DNA of 64,000 nt. Origin: Thermoanaerobacter sp. A7A (GTDB lineage: Bacteria > Bacillota > Thermoanaerobacteria > Thermoanaerobacterales > Thermoanaerobacteraceae). Location: NCBI RefSeq assembly GCF_000445185.1, contig NZ_AVAF01000122.1:1-64000 (forward strand). Direction: 5' to 3'. Made by a program: the position numbers and the translations under genes. A model generated the notes under the pieces. The model saw only the letters and a program-made list of their open reading frames with translations. It did not search any database and was not told where the DNA came from. Shown piece by piece: positions 26,190 to 35,670 of this stretch; within the stretch, counting starts at the first letter, position 1; each line of letters begins with the position of its first letter.

Positions 26190-27035
26190 ATGCAAAAAAT
26201 ATTTGTAGTCGGTGCAGGTACAATGGGTTCGGGAATAGCCCAGGTATTTGCAGAAAATGGTTTCGATGTCATAATAAGAGATGTAGATATCAAGTTTGTA
26301 GAAAGAGGTTTAGGAGTAATTGAAAACAATCTCAAAAGAAGTGTTGAAAAAGGCAAAATTACAGAAGAAGAAAAAAATAAAGTTTTAGGAAGAATAAAAG
26401 GCACTGTTGACATTAATGAGGCGAAAGATGTTGACTTTGTTATTGAAGCAGCTATAGAAAACATGGAGATTAAAAAACAAATTTTTAAAGAGCTTGATAA
26501 CGTATGCAAAGAAGGTACAATACTTGCAACAAACACTTCTTCTCTTTCAATAACAGAAATAGCAAGTAGCACAGCAAGGCCTGAAAAAGTTATCGGAATG
26601 CACTTTTTTAACCCTGTGCCTGTCATGAAATTAGTAGAAGTTATAAAAGGCATGAAGACTTCTGAAGAGACTTTTAATACAGTAAAAGAGCTGGCGCAAA
26701 AGCTTGGTAAGACTCCTGTTGAAGTCAATGAAGCTCCTGGTTTTGTGGTAAACAGGATTTTAATTCCCATGATAAATGAAGCTATAGGAGTTTTAGCTGA
26801 TGGAGTAGCTTCTGCATCTGACATAGATGAAGCGATGAAATTAGGAGCAAACCATCCCATAGGACCTCTTGCTCTTTCTGACCTTATAGGCAATGACGTA
26901 GTTCTTGCAATAATGGATACACTTTATTCAGAATTTAATGATTCAAAATACAGACCCCATCCGCTTTTGAGAAAAATGGTTAGAGCAGGACTTTTGGGAA
27001 GAAAAACAGGGAAAGGATTTTTTGAATATAAATAA
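26190..27035 (+). CDS. hbd: 3-hydroxybutyryl-CoA dehydrogenase
   Basis: The 281-residue NAD(P)-dependent enzyme interconverts acetoacetyl-CoA and (S)-3-hydroxybutyryl-CoA. It has the Rossmann loop [20 protein letters not shown] (given as [16 protein letters not shown]), the catalytic His in [15 protein letters not shown] and the helical C-terminal domain with [15 protein letters not shown] and the substrate Asn in [10 protein letters not shown]. Length is typical of the clostridial enzyme. Start ATG 26190 is behind AGAAGGGGTG. It begins a second transcript with coaD and thl. Confidence 0.95.
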   Translation: MQKIFVVGAGTMGSGIAQVFAENGFDVIIRDVDIKFVERGLGVIENNLKRSVEKGKITEEEKNKVLGRIKGTVDINEAKDVDFVIEAAIENMEIKKQIFKELDNVCKEGTILATNTSSLSITEIASSTARPEKVIGMHFFNPVPVMKLVEVIKGMKTSEETFNTVKELAQKLGKTPVEVNEAPGFVVNRILIPMINEAIGVLADGVASASDIDEAMKLGANHPIGPLALSDLIGNDVVLAIMDTLYSEFNDSKYRPHPLLRKMVRAGLLGRKTGKGFFEYK

Positions 27036-27065
27036 CGAATATAATCTAAAAAGGAAAGAATTGAC

Positions 27066-27545
27066 ATGAAAACAGCAATTTATCCAGGAAGTTTTGATCC
27101 AGTTACATATGGCCATATAGATATTATAAAAAGAGGAGCACTTTTATTTGACAAATTAATTGTCGCTGTACTTTTAAATCCAATCAAAAAGCCTTTATTT
27201 TCAATAGAAGAAAGAATTGAACTTTTAAAAGTTACAACAAAAAATATTCCTAATGTCCAAATAGATTACTTTGATGGCTTATTAGTAGATTATGCAAAAA
27301 AAGTAAAAGCTGATGTTATAATAAGAGGTTTAAGGATGATTTCTGACTTTGAGTATGAATTTCAAATGGCTTTAATTAATAAAAAATTAGATCCTTCAAT
27401 TGAGACAGTTTTTTTAATGACAAATGAGCAATACAGTTATTTTAGTTCTAGTGCAGTAAAAGAAATTGCTCAGTTCAGAGGGGGTTTTTCTAAATTTGTG
27501 CCTGAAATAGTAGCCCAGAAGTTAAAGGAAAAGTTAAACCCGTAA
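27066..27545 (+). CDS. coaD: Phosphopantetheine adenylyltransferase
   Basis: CoaD makes dephospho-CoA from 4'-phosphopantetheine, the penultimate step of CoA synthesis. The 159-residue protein has the nucleotidyltransferase TxGH motif as [36 protein letters not shown], and the ISSS-like [16 protein letters not shown]. Full length. It normally sits near rpmF or ylbM-type genes; here it lies between hbd and thl, both users of CoA esters, 30 bp after hbd and 15 bp before thl. Confidence 0.96.
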   Translation: MKTAIYPGSFDPVTYGHIDIIKRGALLFDKLIVAVLLNPIKKPLFSIEERIELLKVTTKNIPNVQIDYFDGLLVDYAKKVKADVIIRGLRMISDFEYEFQMALINKKLDPSIETVFLMTNEQYSYFSSSAVKEIAQFRGGFSKFVPEIVAQKLKEKLNP

Positions 27546-27560
27546 GGAGGATTGATTTGT

Positions 27561-28739
27561 ATGAGAGAAGTTGTAATTGTAAGTGGTGCGAGAACTGCAA
27601 TAGGAAAATTTGGAGGTAGTTTGGCCGGTATTCCTGTTGTAGACTTAGGAGCAATTGTTATAAAAGAGGCTTTGAAAAGGGCAAACATTGCTCCTGAACA
27701 AGTGGATGAAGTGCTTATGGGAAATGTAATACAAGCAGGACTAGGACAAAACCCAGCAAGGCAGTCGGCAGTGAAAGCAGGAATTCCAGTTGAAGTAACA
27801 TCTGCAACAATTAATATGGTTTGTGGATCAGGACTTAGAACTGTAGCAATGGCAGCACAGGCTATTATGACAGGAGATGCAGAAATAGTTGTTGCTGGTG
27901 GAATGGAAAATATGTCAAGAGCGCCATATCTTTTAAATGAAGCTCGATTTGGCTATAGAATGAACGATGGTAAAATAGTGGATTCTATGGTATACGACGG
28001 TTTAACCGATGTGTTTAATCAATATCTTATGGGTATAACAGCTGAAAATGTTGCTGAAAGATATGGAATTACAAGGGAAGAGCAAGACGAATTTGCGCTA
28101 AGAAGCCAAAAGCTTGCAGAAGCTGCGATTACATCAGGAAGGTTTAACGATGAAATTGTACCTGTTTTAATTCCTCAGAAAAAAGGCGATCCCATAGAAT
28201 TTAAAACGGATGAACATTATAGACCTGGTACAACATTAGAGGCTCTTTCTAAATTAAAACCTGCGTTTAAACCGAATGGAACAGTTACAGCAGGAAATGC
28301 ATCTGGCATAAACGATGGAGCAGCTGCTGTGGTTGTTATGTCAAAAGACAAAGCAAAAGAGTTAGGAATTACTCCACTTGCTACAATTAAGTCTTATGCT
28401 TATGCAGGTGTTGATCCAAGTGTTATGGGATTAGGTCCTATTTATTCTACAAGGAAGGCTCTTGATAAAGCAGGCTTAAAAATTGAAGACATTGACCTTA
28501 TAGAAGCTAATGAAGCCTTTGCAGCACAAGCGTTAGCAGTTGCAAAAGAACTTAAATTTAACATGAATAAAGTAAATGTCAACGGTGGTGCAATAGCTTT
28601 AGGCCATCCTATTGGTGCAAGCGGAGCTAGGATTTTAGTGACACTGCTTTATGAAATGAAGAAGAGAGGTTCCCATCTTGGGCTTGCGACACTTTGCATA
28701 GGCGGTGGTATGGGCATATCAATGATTATAGAAATGTAA
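27561..28739 (+). CDS. thl: Acetyl-CoA C-acetyltransferase (thiolase)
   Basis: Thiolase condenses two acetyl-CoA to acetoacetyl-CoA, or runs in reverse. The 392-residue protein has the acylated Cys in [16 protein letters not shown] (about residue 88), the His in [17 protein letters not shown] and the second Cys in [10 protein letters not shown]. Start ATG 27561 is 10 nt after AAGGAGG; the upstream TTG 27552 is too close to that site. It closes the butyrate-type gene set, and the sigma-54 activator follows. Confidence 0.95.
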   Translation: MREVVIVSGARTAIGKFGGSLAGIPVVDLGAIVIKEALKRANIAPEQVDEVLMGNVIQAGLGQNPARQSAVKAGIPVEVTSATINMVCGSGLRTVAMAAQAIMTGDAEIVVAGGMENMSRAPYLLNEARFGYRMNDGKIVDSMVYDGLTDVFNQYLMGITAENVAERYGITREEQDEFALRSQKLAEAAITSGRFNDEIVPVLIPQKKGDPIEFKTDEHYRPGTTLEALSKLKPAFKPNGTVTAGNASGINDGAAAVVVMSKDKAKELGITPLATIKSYAYAGVDPSVMGLGPIYSTRKALDKAGLKIEDIDLIEANEAFAAQALAVAKELKFNMNKVNVNGGAIALGHPIGASGARILVTLLYEMKKRGSHLGLATLCIGGGMGISMIIEM

Positions 28740-28752
28740 AGTAAATAGAGAA

Positions 28753-28785
28753 AATAATGGCCCTCGGTTTATGCCGGGGGTTATT
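28753..28785 (+). terminator. thl terminator
   Basis: AATAATGGCCCTCGG pairs imperfectly with CCGGGGGTTATT around TTTATG. Confidence 0.6.
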
Positions 28786-28813
28786 GACTTTTAATAACGA
28801 TTACATATATAAT
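28784..28813 (+). promoter_or_regulatory. Sigma-A promoter of the activator gene
   Basis: TTGACT (28784-28789), 18 bp, then TATAAT (28808-28813). Confidence 0.7.
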
Positions 28814-28820
28814 AAATATC

Positions 28821-28856
28821 AAAGGATGTCCTAAAATGATACATCCCTTCTTTTTA
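28821..28856 (+). terminator. Terminator-like hairpin in the activator leader
   Basis: AAGGATGT and ACATCCCTT with a CTTCTTTTT tail. It starts about where the sigma-A transcript should begin, so it either ends read-through from thl or attenuates the activator message. Confidence 0.5.
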
Positions 28857-28876
28857 ATATTAAGGGGAGAGAAAAG

Positions 28877-30283
28877 ATGGGCAAGAATGTTGGCAAGTCG
28901 TTTTTGTTTAGTGAAAAAATGGAATTTTTATTTGAAAGTGTTTTTGACAAACTGCCAATTGCTTTTGATATACTTGATGCAGAAGGTAATATAAGAATGA
29001 TGAATAAAACGTTTTTAGATTTTTTAGGCTTGGAAAAAGAAAAAGTTATTAACAGATACGTATTGGACGTTGATCGAAACTCGCGATTTCCTCTTGTTTT
29101 GAAAACAGGACAGAACGAGATTGCCTATAGACATAAGTTTGCCAATGGAAAAGAAGCTATTGTGCATAGAATTGCGATAAAAGATGGCGACGAGGTTATT
29201 GGCGGTTTTGGAATGATTTTGTTTGAGGATTTAAATGAACTTAGAAAACTCATAGAAAAAAACAGGCTTTTAGAGACTGAACTTAATCACTATAAAAAAA
29301 CATTAAGAAAAATTCGTGGTGCCAGGTATTCATGGGAGAATATTGTTGGAAAAAGTGATGCAATAATTGAGTGTAAGAAAAAAGCTATAAAAATGGCTAG
29401 TATGGATTCCAATATTCTTATATATGGAGAAAGTGGGGTAGGGAAAGAACTTTTTGCTCAGGCAATCCACAATTCAAGTAGCAGAAGAGATTATCCCTTT
29501 GTAACTGTAAATTGTGCTGCTATACCAGAGCAGTTAATGGAATCAGAGCTATTTGGTTATGAAGAAGGCGCTTTTACAGGAGCTCAAAAAGGCGGTAAAA
29601 TAGGTAAGTTCGAGCTTGCAAATCATGGTACTATCTTTTTAGATGAAATAGGTGATATGCCGTATACAATGCAAGCAAAACTTTTAAGAGTGCTTCAAGA
29701 AGGAGAAATCGAAAGAGTAGGTGGCAAAGAACCTATTAGAGTTGATGTACGCGTAATATCAGCGACAAACAAAGACCTTACAAAACTTATTAAAGAAGGC
29801 AAATTTAGGAGTGATTTGTTTTACAGGATAAATGTATTAATGCTTAATGTTCCACCATTGCGTGAAAGAAAAGGAGATATTCCACTTTTGATAGATCATT
29901 TTTTGTACCTTTTGGCTCAGAATTCTGGAATATACAAAAAAATTTCTAAGGAAGTGTATGATATTTTGGAGAAATATGATTGGCCAGGTAACATAAGGGA
30001 ACTTAGAAATGCAGTTGAGCGAATGGTTGTCAATTCGGAAGGTGATACAATTAGGAAAACAGACATTCCTCTTTATATTCTAAACAAAGAGATACCCATA
30101 AGGAAGAAAGGGTCGGGACTTCAGCAAATGCTTGAAGAATTTGAAGAGAAGATAATCCTTGAGACTTTAAAAGAGTGTAACTATAATAAATCACAAGCAG
30201 CAGAAATATTAAAAATACCAAGGTCAAGACTTTATCGGAAGCTAAAAAAGTTTAATATTCTCGAAGATAATGAAGTAAAATGA
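28877..30283 (+). CDS. Sigma-54-dependent transcriptional activator (PAS, AAA+, Fis HTH)
   Basis: The 468-residue enhancer-binding protein has an N-terminal PAS sensor (about residues 15-120, LPIAFDILDAEGNIRMMNKT), a short linker, and the sigma-54 AAA+ domain (about 155-390). That domain has Walker A (YGESGVGKELFAQ), the GAFTGA loop that touches sigma-54, Walker B (TIFLDEIGDMP) and the DVRVISATNKDL and FRSDLFYRINVLMLNVPPLR regions. A Fis-type helix-turn-helix is at the C-terminus (NYNKSQAAEILKIPRSRLYR). It sits between two groups of genes with sigma-54 promoters and is their likely regulator. The PAS ligand is unknown. Confidence 0.95.
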   Translation: MGKNVGKSFLFSEKMEFLFESVFDKLPIAFDILDAEGNIRMMNKTFLDFLGLEKEKVINRYVLDVDRNSRFPLVLKTGQNEIAYRHKFANGKEAIVHRIAIKDGDEVIGGFGMILFEDLNELRKLIEKNRLLETELNHYKKTLRKIRGARYSWENIVGKSDAIIECKKKAIKMASMDSNILIYGESGVGKELFAQAIHNSSSRRDYPFVTVNCAAIPEQLMESELFGYEEGAFTGAQKGGKIGKFELANHGTIFLDEIGDMPYTMQAKLLRVLQEGEIERVGGKEPIRVDVRVISATNKDLTKLIKEGKFRSDLFYRINVLMLNVPPLRERKGDIPLLIDHFLYLLAQNSGIYKKISKEVYDILEKYDWPGNIRELRNAVERMVVNSEGDTIRKTDIPLYILNKEIPIRKKGSGLQQMLEEFEEKIILETLKECNYNKSQAAEILKIPRSRLYRKLKKFNILEDNEVK

Positions 30284-30312
30284 TACTGTGTAGCGAAAAG
30301 CTACAAATTTTG

Positions 30313-30347
30313 AAAACGCAGGAGACATATCTCTTGCGTTTTTTTGT
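30313..30347 (+). terminator. Terminator of the activator gene
   Basis: AAAACGCAGGAGA pairs with TCTCTTGCGTTTT around CATA and runs into T7. Confidence 0.85.
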
Positions 30348-30356
30348 ATTATTGTG

Positions 30357-30448
30357 AGACATTTATCAATAAAAAATTGTATTTTGTAATGTCTTTAAAA
30401 GCAACAAGAGAATTTTTAATTTAAAGGGTGGACATTTAAAAAATCCAC
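30357..30448. promoter_or_regulatory. Candidate activator-binding region upstream of maoC
   Basis: Two inverted repeats, AGACATT (30357-30363)/AATGTCT (30388-30394) and GTGGA (30428-30432)/TCCAC (30444-30448), share the core GACATTTA and lie 45-140 bp upstream of the sigma-54 site. That is a usual distance for enhancer-binding proteins. I found no clear counterpart before crt or hbd. Confidence 0.35.
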
Positions 30449-30492
30449 ATTTGACTGCTTATTTTCTAAAAATTTTTAAGCAAAATTAATAG

Positions 30493-30508
30493 TTGGCACT
30501 TTTTTTGC
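30493..30508 (+). promoter_or_regulatory. Sigma-54 promoter of the maoC-liv operon
   Basis: TTGGCAC (30493-30499) then T7 and GC at 30507-30508, with exactly 10 nt between GG and GC; a close match to TTGGCACG-N4-TTGC. It lies 41 bp upstream of maoC. Confidence 0.88.
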
Positions 30509-30548
30509 TTTTACTATTTAGAGAAAAACAACTGAAAGGAGTAGCATT

Positions 30549-30965
30549 ATGGGGAAAACGATTAATGAATTAAAAATTGGTGACAAAGACTATTTTGAGA
30601 AAACAATTACAGAAACAGATGTATATTTATATGCTGGGATTACAGGTGATTTTAATCCTGCCCATATTAATCAGGTAGCATCTGAAAAAACGATGTTTAA
30701 GGGAAGGATAGCTCACGGAATGTTGACAGCGGGGTTAATTTCTGCTGTTTTGGGTACTAAGTTACCAGGACCGGGAACTATTTATCTTGGTCAAGAATTG
30801 AAGTTTACAAAACCTGTAAGGATTGGCGATACAATCAAAGCTGAGGTAGAAGTAGTAGAAATCATCCCTGAAAAAAATCGAGTTATATTAAAAACAATAT
30901 GTACAAATCAAAATAACGAAGTTGTACTGGAGGGCATGGCGACAGTACTTGCACCAAAGGAGTAA
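30549..30965 (+). CDS. MaoC-like (R)-enoyl-CoA hydratase
   Basis: The 138-residue hot-dog-fold protein has the hydratase-2 motif AGITGDFNPAHINQ with the catalytic Asp and His, followed by GRIAHGMLTAGLISAVLGTKL. Relatives such as PhaJ hydrate enoyl-CoA to (R)-3-hydroxyacyl-CoA. It could act on the product or substrate of the transporter operon it heads. It would not simply replace the damaged crotonase, because Hbd uses the (S) isomer. Start ATG 30549 is behind GAAAGGAG. Confidence 0.88.
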   Translation: MGKTINELKIGDKDYFEKTITETDVYLYAGITGDFNPAHINQVASEKTMFKGRIAHGMLTAGLISAVLGTKLPGPGTIYLGQELKFTKPVRIGDTIKAEVEVVEIIPEKNRVILKTICTNQNNEVVLEGMATVLAPKE

Positions 30966-30995
30966 GCAGAAATTATTGGAATGGGAGGTTAGTAC

Positions 30996-31862
30996 ATGTT
31001 ATTGCAACAATTAATAAGCGGTTTTGCTACAGGTGGATTATATGCATTAGCAGCATTAGGTCTCGTATTGATATACAAAACTTCTGATGTAGTAAATTTC
31101 GCACAGGGCGAAATGGCGATGTTTTCTACTTTTATTGCATATACAACTATGACATCCTATGGTATGTCTTATTGGGAAGCTTTTATATTGGCACTTTTGT
31201 TTGCGTCAGTTTTAGGATTTATCGTAGAAAGATTTTTCATAAGACCTATACAAAATGCTCCAGTTTTAAGTCTTTTAATTGTGACATTAGGTCTTATGAT
31301 GATTGTAAATGGTATAGCAGGATGGGCATTTGGTTTTGAGACTCATAGTTTTCCAGCAATTGTCGGGGGGGAATTAAAAATTTTTGGTGCAGTGATATCA
31401 AAGTCAAATCTTTTGACATTAGTTATTACAGTATTTATAATGGGAATTTTGTTTTATATGTTGAAATATACTCTTGCTGGAATTGCTATAAGGGCTACAT
31501 CAGAAAATCCAACTATTGCAAGGTTAATGGGTATTGCTGTTAATCATGTTTATTCTATTACTTGGGTTGTAAGTTCTATACTTGGTGCAATTGCAGGTAT
31601 GTTCATAGCCCCAACTACATTTCTTGATGTAAATATGATGTCTTCTGTGTTGCTAAAGGCATTTACTGCTGCAGTTTTAGGAGGATTTACAACTTTTGTG
31701 GGGCCTGTAGTAGGAGGGTTAATACTTGGAGTGTTAGAAAACATTGCAAGTGGCTATATTTCTGCGCAACTGAGTTCGACATTTGCGTTTGCTCTTATAG
31801 TTATAATGCTATGGATTAAGCCTACGGGACTTGTTGGCCAAAAAGTGGGAAAGAAGGTGTAA
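30996..31862 (+). CDS. livH: Liv-type ABC transporter permease (LivH-like)
   Basis: The 288-residue membrane protein has about eight hydrophobic helices and the LivH signatures GFATGGLYALAALGLVLIYKT and VVNFAQGEMAMFSTF near the N-terminus, plus the AVLGGFTTFVGPVVGGLILG region. It forms the inner-membrane channel with the next gene product. The family imports branched-chain amino acids, but also urea, amides and aromatic or short-chain carboxylates, so the liv name describes family only. Confidence 0.9.
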   Translation: MLLQQLISGFATGGLYALAALGLVLIYKTSDVVNFAQGEMAMFSTFIAYTTMTSYGMSYWEAFILALLFASVLGFIVERFFIRPIQNAPVLSLLIVTLGLMMIVNGIAGWAFGFETHSFPAIVGGELKIFGAVISKSNLLTLVITVFIMGILFYMLKYTLAGIAIRATSENPTIARLMGIAVNHVYSITWVVSSILGAIAGMFIAPTTFLDVNMMSSVLLKAFTAAVLGGFTTFVGPVVGGLILGVLENIASGYISAQLSSTFAFALIVIMLWIKPTGLVGQKVGKKV

Positions 31863-31864
31863 AA

Positions 31865-32860
31865 ATGAATGCAAAAAAATACATCTCATGGATAGTTCTA
31901 ATTTTAATTGCTACATTAATTCCACCTATATTAAATTTACCGGGTAGCCTTCAGTATCTTTTAGATTTGTCGCTTATATATGCAATTGTCGCAATAGGCC
32001 TTAATCTTCTAATGGGTTATGCAGGACAGATATCCTTGGGACATGGTGCTTTTTTGGCTGTTGGTGCTTATACTTCAGCATATTTAACACTTACACTTCA
32101 TGTGCCATTTTTTATAGCACTTATATTATCAGGTTTAATAACAGGTATTGTGGGGATTCTTTTAGGACTTCCTGCACTGAAGTTGGAAGGGAATTATTTA
32201 GCGATAGCTACTCTTGGATTTGGTGTAGCTGTAACACAAATTTTTGCTATATGGACAAGTTTTACTGGTGGTTTTTCAGGTATAAAACCATTGAAACCTG
32301 AATTATTTGGTTTTAAGTTTAATTCGTATCTAAGTTATTACTATATTATCTTAATTTTAACTATTGTTCTTGTAATATTGACTTGGAATATTATAAGGAC
32401 AAAAGTGGGCAGAAGCCTAATGGCTATGAGAGACAGTGAAATTGCTGCAAAGGCAATGGGAATAAATGTTTCGTATTATAAAACATTAGCTTTTGGATTA
32501 AGCGCATTTTATACAGGAATTGCAGGAAGCCTTTATGCTCACCTGCTTGGTTTTATGACTCCTTATGATTATGCATTCAGCATAGGGATGTCTCTTAATT
32601 TTCTTGCAATGATTGTTATAGGCGGGATAGGAACAATAAGTGGGTCCATAATTGGGGCAATAATTATGACGTGGCTTCCACAGATTACCTCCAATTTACC
32701 CATAAAAAGTTTATCGCAAATTATTACAGGTGCAATTATAATAGCCGTCGTAATCTTTTATCCAAACGGTATAGCATATGCGGGAGCTAGACTAAAAGAT
32801 AAATTTGAGAAATTATTTGCGAAGCACCAAGAAAAAATCGTAGTTAAGATAGAGAAGTGA
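31865..32860 (+). CDS. livM: Liv-type ABC transporter permease (LivM-like)
   Basis: The 331-residue membrane protein shows LIYAIVAIGLNLLMGYAGQI, SLGHGAFLAVGAYTSAYL, the EAA-like loop VGRSLMAMRDSEIAAKAMGI and the GGIGTISGSIIGAIIMTWLP region. These are the LivM hallmarks. It starts 3 nt after livH ends, so the subunits should be made in step. Confidence 0.9.
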   Translation: MNAKKYISWIVLILIATLIPPILNLPGSLQYLLDLSLIYAIVAIGLNLLMGYAGQISLGHGAFLAVGAYTSAYLTLTLHVPFFIALILSGLITGIVGILLGLPALKLEGNYLAIATLGFGVAVTQIFAIWTSFTGGFSGIKPLKPELFGFKFNSYLSYYYIILILTIVLVILTWNIIRTKVGRSLMAMRDSEIAAKAMGINVSYYKTLAFGLSAFYTGIAGSLYAHLLGFMTPYDYAFSIGMSLNFLAMIVIGGIGTISGSIIGAIIMTWLPQITSNLPIKSLSQIITGAIIIAVVIFYPNGIAYAGARLKDKFEKLFAKHQEKIVVKIEK

Positions 32861-32870
32861 GGGATAATGC

Positions 32871-33641
32871 ATGGAACATTTAATAGTTGACAATTTAACT
32901 ATGGAATTTGGAGGTTTGAAAGCTGTTGATTCTCTCAGTTTTAGTGTTAAAAAGGGTGAAATCTATGGTCTTATAGGTCCTAATGGTGCTGGGAAAACAA
33001 CTGTTTTTAATTGCGTATCAAGGTTTTACAATCCTACCTCCGGCAGAATTATTTTTGAGGGTAAGGAAATTACAAAGCTTAAACCTCATGAAATAATAAG
33101 AGCAGGGATATCTAGAACTTTTCAAAATGTAGAACTCTTTAAGCATATGACTGTATTAGAAAATTTGCTTGTTGGTCAAGTTGCATTTACAAGAGAGAAC
33201 ATATTATCCGCTGCTTTTATGCTCTCTTCTGTAAGAAAAGAAGAGAGAAGAATTAGGGAGGAAGCTATGGAAATACTTAAAATTCTCAATATAGAAGACA
33301 AAGCACATGAATATGCATCGGCACAACCTTATGGAATACAAAAGCTAGTAGAAATAGGAAGAGCACTTGTATCTCAACCACGACTAATCATGTTAGATGA
33401 ACCTGCTGCAGGTATGAATCACAGTGAAACAGATGAATTAGCTGAATTAATATTAAAATTGCGAGATGAGCTTGGTATTACAATACTTTTAGTAGAACAT
33501 GACATGTCTCTTGTCATGAATATATGTGAGAATATTTGTGTAATGAATTTTGGCAAAAAAATATGCGAAGGTATACCAGAAAAAGTAAAATCTGATCCTG
33601 CTGTCATCGAAGCATATCTGGGGGGTGAAGAGATTGCTTAG
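32871..33641 (+). CDS. livG: Liv-type ABC transporter ATPase (LivG-like)
   Basis: The 256-residue ATPase has Walker A GPNGAGKTTVFNCVSRFY, Q-loop region RTFQNVELFKHMTVLENLLV, a degenerate signature in SAQPYGIQKLVEIGRAL (YGxQ rather than SGGQ, usual in LivG), Walker B LIMLDEPAAGMNHSE and the switch His in LLVEHDMSLVM. It overlaps the start of the second ATPase gene. Confidence 0.92.
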   Translation: MEHLIVDNLTMEFGGLKAVDSLSFSVKKGEIYGLIGPNGAGKTTVFNCVSRFYNPTSGRIIFEGKEITKLKPHEIIRAGISRTFQNVELFKHMTVLENLLVGQVAFTRENILSAAFMLSSVRKEERRIREEAMEILKILNIEDKAHEYASAQPYGIQKLVEIGRALVSQPRLIMLDEPAAGMNHSETDELAELILKLRDELGITILLVEHDMSLVMNICENICVMNFGKKICEGIPEKVKSDPAVIEAYLGGEEIA

Positions 33642-34362
33642 CCTTATTGATATAGAATCTTCCTACGGATACGTTAAAGTGCTAAAAGGCATAACAATTG
33701 AAATAAAAGAAGGAGATATTGTTGCAATTTTAGGTGCCAATGGTGCAGGAAAAACCACAATACTTAGAACTATATCAGGGCTTTTAAAACCTGACCGTGG
33801 GAAAATAGAGTTTATGGGAGAAAGAATAGATGGCAAACCTCCCGAATTAATTGTATCTAAGGGTATTGTACAATCTCCTGAAGGAAGAGAAATTTTCCCT
33901 GGTTTATCCGTTTTAGAAAATTTAAAAATAGGTGCTTATACCAGAAAGGACAAAAATAATATTTCAAAAGACCTTGATAGGATTTATCATTATTTTCCAC
34001 GGCTTAGAGAAAGACAAAATCAAATTGCTGGTACTTTAAGTGGTGGAGAGCAACAAATGCTCGCAATAGCAAGGGCATTGATGGCAAAGCCAAAATTGTT
34101 AATGCTTGATGAACCTTCATTAGGACTTGCACCACGTGTAGTTAAGGAAATATTTGAAATTATTAAAGAAATTAATCAAGAAGGGGTAACAGTACTTTTA
34201 GTGGAGCAAAATGCCAGACAGGCATTAGCAATAGCTAATTATGCTTATATTTTGCAAACTGGATTAGTAGTAATGGAAGGAAAAGCAGAAGATTTAAAAA
34301 ATAATGAGGAGGTGAAAGTAACTTATCTTGGAGGTAAAAGCCCAGGGTCGAATGTAAATTAA
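33634..34362 (+). CDS. livF: Liv-type ABC transporter ATPase (LivF-like)
   Basis: The 242-residue ATPase has Walker A GANGAGKTTILRTISGLL, signature TLSGGEQQMLAIARAL, Walker B LLMLDEPSLGLAPRVV and the LivF-type LLVEQNARQALAIANYAYIL. I place the start at TTG 33634 because GGGGGTGAAG lies at the right distance; GTG 33625 in the same frame is the alternative. Either overlaps livG. Confidence 0.92.
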   Translation: MLSLIDIESSYGYVKVLKGITIEIKEGDIVAILGANGAGKTTILRTISGLLKPDRGKIEFMGERIDGKPPELIVSKGIVQSPEGREIFPGLSVLENLKIGAYTRKDKNNISKDLDRIYHYFPRLRERQNQIAGTLSGGEQQMLAIARALMAKPKLLMLDEPSLGLAPRVVKEIFEIIKEINQEGVTVLLVEQNARQALAIANYAYILQTGLVVMEGKAEDLKNNEEVKVTYLGGKSPGSNVN

Positions 34363-34384
34363 AAATAATAAGAGGAGGATAATT

Positions 34385-35656
34385 ATGGGGAAAAAGTTTA
34401 TTAAAAAATTGTTTGTAATAGCATTTGCTTTAATATTTACATTAGGGATTATTTTAACAGGTTGTGGAAACAAAAATAATGAACAGCCAAGTACCCCGGC
34501 TTCACAAAAAGAACAAACAAAAAAAGAACTGGCTCAAGGAGTGACAGATACAACAGTAAAAGTAGGTACAACACTGGCGTTGACAGGACCAGTAGCAGTA
34601 ATTGGCACACCAATGCTCCATGGTATGCAAGCTTATTTTAATTACATTAACGACCAGGGAGGAGTAAATGGCAGGAAAATAGAACTGATATACAAAGATG
34701 ATCAATTTAACCCTGCTGTAACAGTACAAAAAACTCAGGAATTAGTTGAACAAGATAAAGTATTTGCTCTTGTAGGTACGCTTGGGACTCCAGGATTGCT
34801 TGCATCAATGGATTATATCGTTCAAAAAGGAATTCCTGATGTATACCAGGGCTCAGGGTCAAGCAAGTTTGCAATTCCCTTCAAGAAAAATTATTTTCCT
34901 GTACAGCCTAATTATACTACAGAAGGACATGTGCTAGCACAATATGCGGTTGATAATTTAAATGCGAAAAACATTGTAATAATTTATCAAAACGATGAAC
35001 AAGGTACAGAAGGCCTAAATGCTATAAAAGAACAACTTGAAAAGCTGGGGAAATCTGACCTTTTGAAAGCTGTTGTTCCTTTTAACACAACTGATGTAGA
35101 TTTTAGCACACCGGTATTAAAGGCAAAAGAAGCTAATGGAGATGTTGTAATACTTCTTGGTACCGCGAAACCTCTTGCAGGTATTGCTGTCAAGGCAAAA
35201 GAAATTGGGTATAAGCCGCAATTTCTTGCCTCCTATGTGGTTTCTGACCTTACAATGTTTAAACTTGCAAAGGATGCATGGAATGGTGCAATAGTTGCAG
35301 GGTGGGCTTACCCAATATATGGTAAAACTGAGAATGAACCTAAAGTTAAATTATTCCTTGATACAATAAAAAAATATTTTCCTAATGAAACACCTTCAGG
35401 ATATCATGTTGCAGGATGGATTGCTGCTCAAACTTTTGTTGAAGGATTAAAAAGAGCTGGCGATAATCTTACTTGGGATGGTTTTATAAAAGCCATGGAG
35501 ACATTTAAAGATTGGAATGACGGCCTTGCTTATAAACTTACCTATACAGAGACAGACCATAGTCCGCAAAGGGCAATGTACTTTATGAAGGCTATATACA
35601 AAAACGAAAATGAATATACTTATGAGATAATTACCGATTACATTGAACCTAAGTGA
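34385..35656 (+). CDS. livJ: ABC transporter substrate-binding lipoprotein (LivJ-like)
   Basis: The 423-residue exported protein has a lipoprotein signal ending in TLGIILTGCGNK (lipobox LTGC, Cys about 27), a Ser/Thr/Gln-rich spacer, and a type I periplasmic-binding fold (VKVGTTLALTGPVAVIGTPM, NYINDQGGVNGRKIELIYKD, VFALVGTLGTPGLLA). The branch with this N-terminal pattern binds varied ligands, including amides and aromatic acids. The ligand is probably the compound that this operon metabolises. A strong hairpin follows the stop. Confidence 0.9.
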   Translation: MGKKFIKKLFVIAFALIFTLGIILTGCGNKNNEQPSTPASQKEQTKKELAQGVTDTTVKVGTTLALTGPVAVIGTPMLHGMQAYFNYINDQGGVNGRKIELIYKDDQFNPAVTVQKTQELVEQDKVFALVGTLGTPGLLASMDYIVQKGIPDVYQGSGSSKFAIPFKKNYFPVQPNYTTEGHVLAQYAVDNLNAKNIVIIYQNDEQGTEGLNAIKEQLEKLGKSDLLKAVVPFNTTDVDFSTPVLKAKEANGDVVILLGTAKPLAGIAVKAKEIGYKPQFLASYVVSDLTMFKLAKDAWNGAIVAGWAYPIYGKTENEPKVKLFLDTIKKYFPNETPSGYHVAGWIAAQTFVEGLKRAGDNLTWDGFIKAMETFKDWNDGLAYKLTYTETDHSPQRAMYFMKAIYKNENEYTYEIITDYIEPK

Positions 35657-35670
35657 TACTTTTTAATATT

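Noticed and set aside
26171-26893. 240-residue minus-strand open frame inside hbd
   Set aside because: It is antisense to a clear Hbd and Ser/Phe/Pro-rich as expected of a shadow.
26190-27035. Possibility that hbd is a bifunctional fatty-acid oxidation subunit
   Set aside because: Length (281 residues) and the absence of a crotonase domain fit the short clostridial enzyme.
30996-35656. Calling the Liv-type operon a branched-chain amino acid transporter
   Set aside because: The family has many ligands and the neighbours are CoA-ester, hydrolase and lipase genes, so no amino acid specificity is claimed.
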